DNA from: a bacterium
Lineage (GTDB): Bacteria; Bacteroidota; Bacteroidia; NS11-12g; UBA955
Reading direction: 5' to 3'
Length of the DNA: 54,542 nucleotides
Assembly (NCBI GenBank): GCA_029945665.1
Contig: JAQSCZ010000012.1
Location: 1 to 54,542 of the forward strand
Shown: in pieces, positions 52,728 to 54,542 of the stretch
Numbering within the stretch: position 1 is the stretch's first letter
How the letters are laid out: each line of letters begins with the position of its first letter
The notes under the pieces: model-generated
What the model was told of the DNA's origin: nothing
Database searches by the model: none
Seen by the model: the letters and a program-made list of their open reading frames with translations, nothing else
Translations under genes and position numbers: made by a program

Positions 52728-53312
52728 ATGAAACAGTTATTATTCAACCCGTTTATTAAAATTGCAGGGGCAAAAGCCTTACTGTTAGGTCTCGTTTTAA
52801 TAATTATCGGATCGGTATTTGCCTCTTTATTTAACGCCCGTTTCGATGGTTTAATTGACCTTCATTTCTATAAGGGGGTAAATGTTTTTCAAGCCTTATT
52901 CGACCAAATAATCGGTTTAATAGTGGTGGCATTTGTGTTTTTTATCACAGCGTTAATTCTGGGTAGTAAGCCACGACTAGTCGATCTTGTAGGCACATTT
53001 GCTTATAGTCGATTGCCATATGTATTTGCTCCATTATTAAATATTACAGGTGTTTTTTTGACATTTTCGAATGCATTACAATCCATTGATCCTGCGAATC
53101 CTGTTTTGCCGCTTAGTAGTTCTCAATTAGTAAGCTTTGTTTTTTTAACCATATTGTCAATTGTGTTGGTCGTATGGCTAGTGACACTCTATTTTAAGGC
53201 TTGGAAAACTTGCAGTAATTTAAAGGGAAATAAATTGGTATTGAGTTTTATTGCAGGGTTATTAATCGCAGAAATTTTAACAGTCTACCTAACAAGAAAT
53301 TTCACCATCTAA
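52728..53312 (+). CDS. Yip1-domain membrane protein
   Basis: A 194-aa inner-membrane protein with about five helices. The start MKQLLFNPFIKI, the segment LVDLVGTFAYSRLPYVFAPLLN and the late VVWLVTLYFKAWKTCSNLKGNK match Yip1-domain proteins. Function in bacteria is unknown. It follows the DUF2089 gene by 3 nt and precedes the hydrolase gene by 4 nt. Confidence 0.85.
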   Translation: MKQLLFNPFIKIAGAKALLLGLVLIIIGSVFASLFNARFDGLIDLHFYKGVNVFQALFDQIIGLIVVAFVFFITALILGSKPRLVDLVGTFAYSRLPYVFAPLLNITGVFLTFSNALQSIDPANPVLPLSSSQLVSFVFLTILSIVLVVWLVTLYFKAWKTCSNLKGNKLVLSFIAGLLIAEILTVYLTRNFTI

Positions 53313-53316
53313 TCAC

Positions 53317-54495
53317 ATGAAATTACCTTCTACTATCCCGTTGTTAATTTGTCTTTTTATTAGCAATTTATTAACTGCCCAATCTTTGTCTGTTATCGGT
53401 TCTTGGCAAGGAACTATGCTAATTCAAGGTCAACCATTAAATGTACTTTTACACATTACGAAACAGTCTGATAATGGATTAAAAGGAACTTTTGATAGTC
53501 CAGATCAAAAGGCATTTGGCATTCCATTTACTGAGGTTACGTTTTCTAATTCTATCTTAAAATGTGATTTATCCGAGATGCAATTAATGGTTAGTGGCGA
53601 ATTGTTGCCAACAGATTCATTGCAGTTGGTATGGCAACAAGGTCCCGCAATTTTCCCATTAAAAATGTCGAGGATTCGAATTCAAGAAAGATCGCAAACT
53701 AGACCGCAAGAACCTACCGGTGAATTGCCATATTCTGACAAACAAGTAAGCTTTGAAAATAAACTAGATCATCTAAATTTAAAAGGGACACTTACCATGC
53801 CTAAGGGAACTGGGCCTTTTCCAGCAGTTGTTTTGATAAGTGGTTCGGGGCCACAAAATAGGAATAGTGCGGTGTTTGATCATCAGCCATTCTTAGTCTT
53901 GTCCGATTATTTAACGCGCCATGGTATTGCCGTTTTGCGATATGATGATAGAGGGACAGGGGAGTCGGAGGGGCAATTTAAATCAGCTACTTCAATTGAT
54001 TTTGCAAACGATGCCAATGCCGCTTTTAATTTTTTATTCGAACAATCTGGCATTGATAAAAAGAAAATTGGCTTGGCTGGTCATAGCGAAGGTGGTATGA
54101 TAGCACCAATGGTAGCAGTTCAAAATAAAAAAGTGTGTTTTAATGTATTAATTGCTGGTCCTGCTTTGCCAATAGATTCCTTGATGTATGAGCAAATACG
54201 ATTGACTATGGAAGTCGCCAATACTCCTGAGATTGCCATTAAAACTCAATTGATTTTCAACCACCAATTGTTTAATTATTTAAAAGCTATGCCAACTTAT
54301 GAAATGGCTGATGCAGGCTTAGATAGTTTTATTAGGCAAGTTGTAATTACACAAATGGGGAAGGATACCAGTGGGTTATTTGCAACAGTAAAATTCCAAG
54401 TCGAAAAACTGCGTCCTACGGTTACCCCATGGTTTTATTACTTCATAAATTACCAACCCAAAATTAATTTAAGCCATTTAACAATTCCGGCTTAA
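53317..54495 (+). CDS. Exported alpha/beta hydrolase, apparently truncated
   Basis: A 392-aa exported protein: signal peptide MKLPSTIPLLICLFISNLLTAQ, an N-terminal beta-rich domain (IGSWQGTMLIQGQPLNVLLHI) and an alpha/beta hydrolase domain from about residue 145. The oxyanion/start motif LISGSGPQNRNS, RYDDRGTGES and the nucleophile Ser257 in GLAGHSEGGM are intact. The frame stops (TAA TAG) just after HLTIPA, exactly where relatives continue into the strand carrying the catalytic Asp, then the His. The 47 bp remaining in the window read NNAESLIGC in the same frame after the stops. A nonsense or frameshift mutation, or a sequence error, is likely. Confidence 0.8.
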   Translation: MKLPSTIPLLICLFISNLLTAQSLSVIGSWQGTMLIQGQPLNVLLHITKQSDNGLKGTFDSPDQKAFGIPFTEVTFSNSILKCDLSEMQLMVSGELLPTDSLQLVWQQGPAIFPLKMSRIRIQERSQTRPQEPTGELPYSDKQVSFENKLDHLNLKGTLTMPKGTGPFPAVVLISGSGPQNRNSAVFDHQPFLVLSDYLTRHGIAVLRYDDRGTGESEGQFKSATSIDFANDANAAFNFLFEQSGIDKKKIGLAGHSEGGMIAPMVAVQNKKVCFNVLIAGPALPIDSLMYEQIRLTMEVANTPEIAIKTQLIFNHQLFNYLKAMPTYEMADAGLDSFIRQVVITQMGKDTSGLFATVKFQVEKLRPTVTPWFYYFINYQPKINLSHLTIPA

Positions 54496-54542
54496 TAGAC
54501 ATTTTTAATGCTAAATAATGCTGAATCCCTTATTGGTTGTAG

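Noticed and set aside
1-54542. CRISPR arrays, tRNA genes, insertion sequences or prophage
   Set aside because: No regularly spaced direct repeats with unique spacers, no cloverleaf sequences I could recognise, and no transposase, integrase or phage genes were found.

Overview
The window is chromosomal DNA of a Bacteroidota (Bacteroidetes) bacterium. The evidence is strong AT bias, many promoters of the Bacteroidetes type (TTG/TTTG, then 19-21 nt, then TAnnTTTG), almost no Shine-Dalgarno sequences, five proteins with a type IX secretion (T9SS) C-terminal sorting domain, and families typical of the phylum. Genus cannot be told. I see no tRNA, rRNA, CRISPR array, transposase or phage gene.

Layout. 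1-245: a 45-bp tandem repeat with hairpin units. 361-1231: ribosomal operon rplU-rpmA-rpsO (minus). 1.4-9.1 kb: housekeeping genes: a DUF1003 membrane protein divergent from an MscS channel, a small acidic protein, murF, a secreted FG-GAP protein, a DivIC/FtsB-like protein, queD and hldD. 9.1-16.2 kb: a giant NtrY-like sensor kinase and a large outer-membrane protein in tandem. 16.2-24.4 kb: a compact minus-strand metal-efflux operon: small secreted protein, CzcA-type RND pump, TolC-like channel, CDF transporter, membrane-fusion protein, VIT/CCC1 transporter, Rieske lipoprotein. 24.4-26.0 kb: a family 2 glycosyltransferase and a Crp/Fnr regulator. 26.1-40.4 kb: four minus-strand T9SS-exported surface proteins (1085, 645, 400 and about 2072 aa) with one small SpoIIAA-like gene among them, separated by long AT-rich regulatory regions. 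41.2-54.5 kb: a small basic protein, lepA, an MFS transporter, an OMP-like protein, a thioesterase, a TPR protein, etfB-etfA, a bifunctional nuclease, a lipoprotein, a PabC-like PLP enzyme, a prolyl oligopeptidase, and DUF2089-Yip1-alpha/beta hydrolase at the right end.

How genes work together. The metal operon encodes a complete RND tripartite exporter plus two inner-membrane metal transporters, so it likely handles divalent metal overload. The kinase gene runs into the barrel gene and probably forms an envelope-related unit. The T9SS proteins share C-terminal modules and appear to share promoter architecture.

The best candidates for something undescribed are: (1) a TAGTA-N6-TACTA palindrome exactly 3 nt upstream of a TATATTTG -7 box before two T9SS genes, with a similar palindrome before a third; (2) a recurring arrangement in which the -7 box lies only 4-6 nt before the start codon, predicting leaderless or near-leaderless mRNAs, in one case with a TTG start; (3) the gene order and accessory genes of the metal operon, with a perfect 16-bp palindrome just upstream of the pump gene.

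Several start codons were moved from the longest open frame because the longer start lies inside a promoter box or in antisense of a neighbour; reasons are given entry by entry. All functional calls are by reading motifs; no database search was possible.
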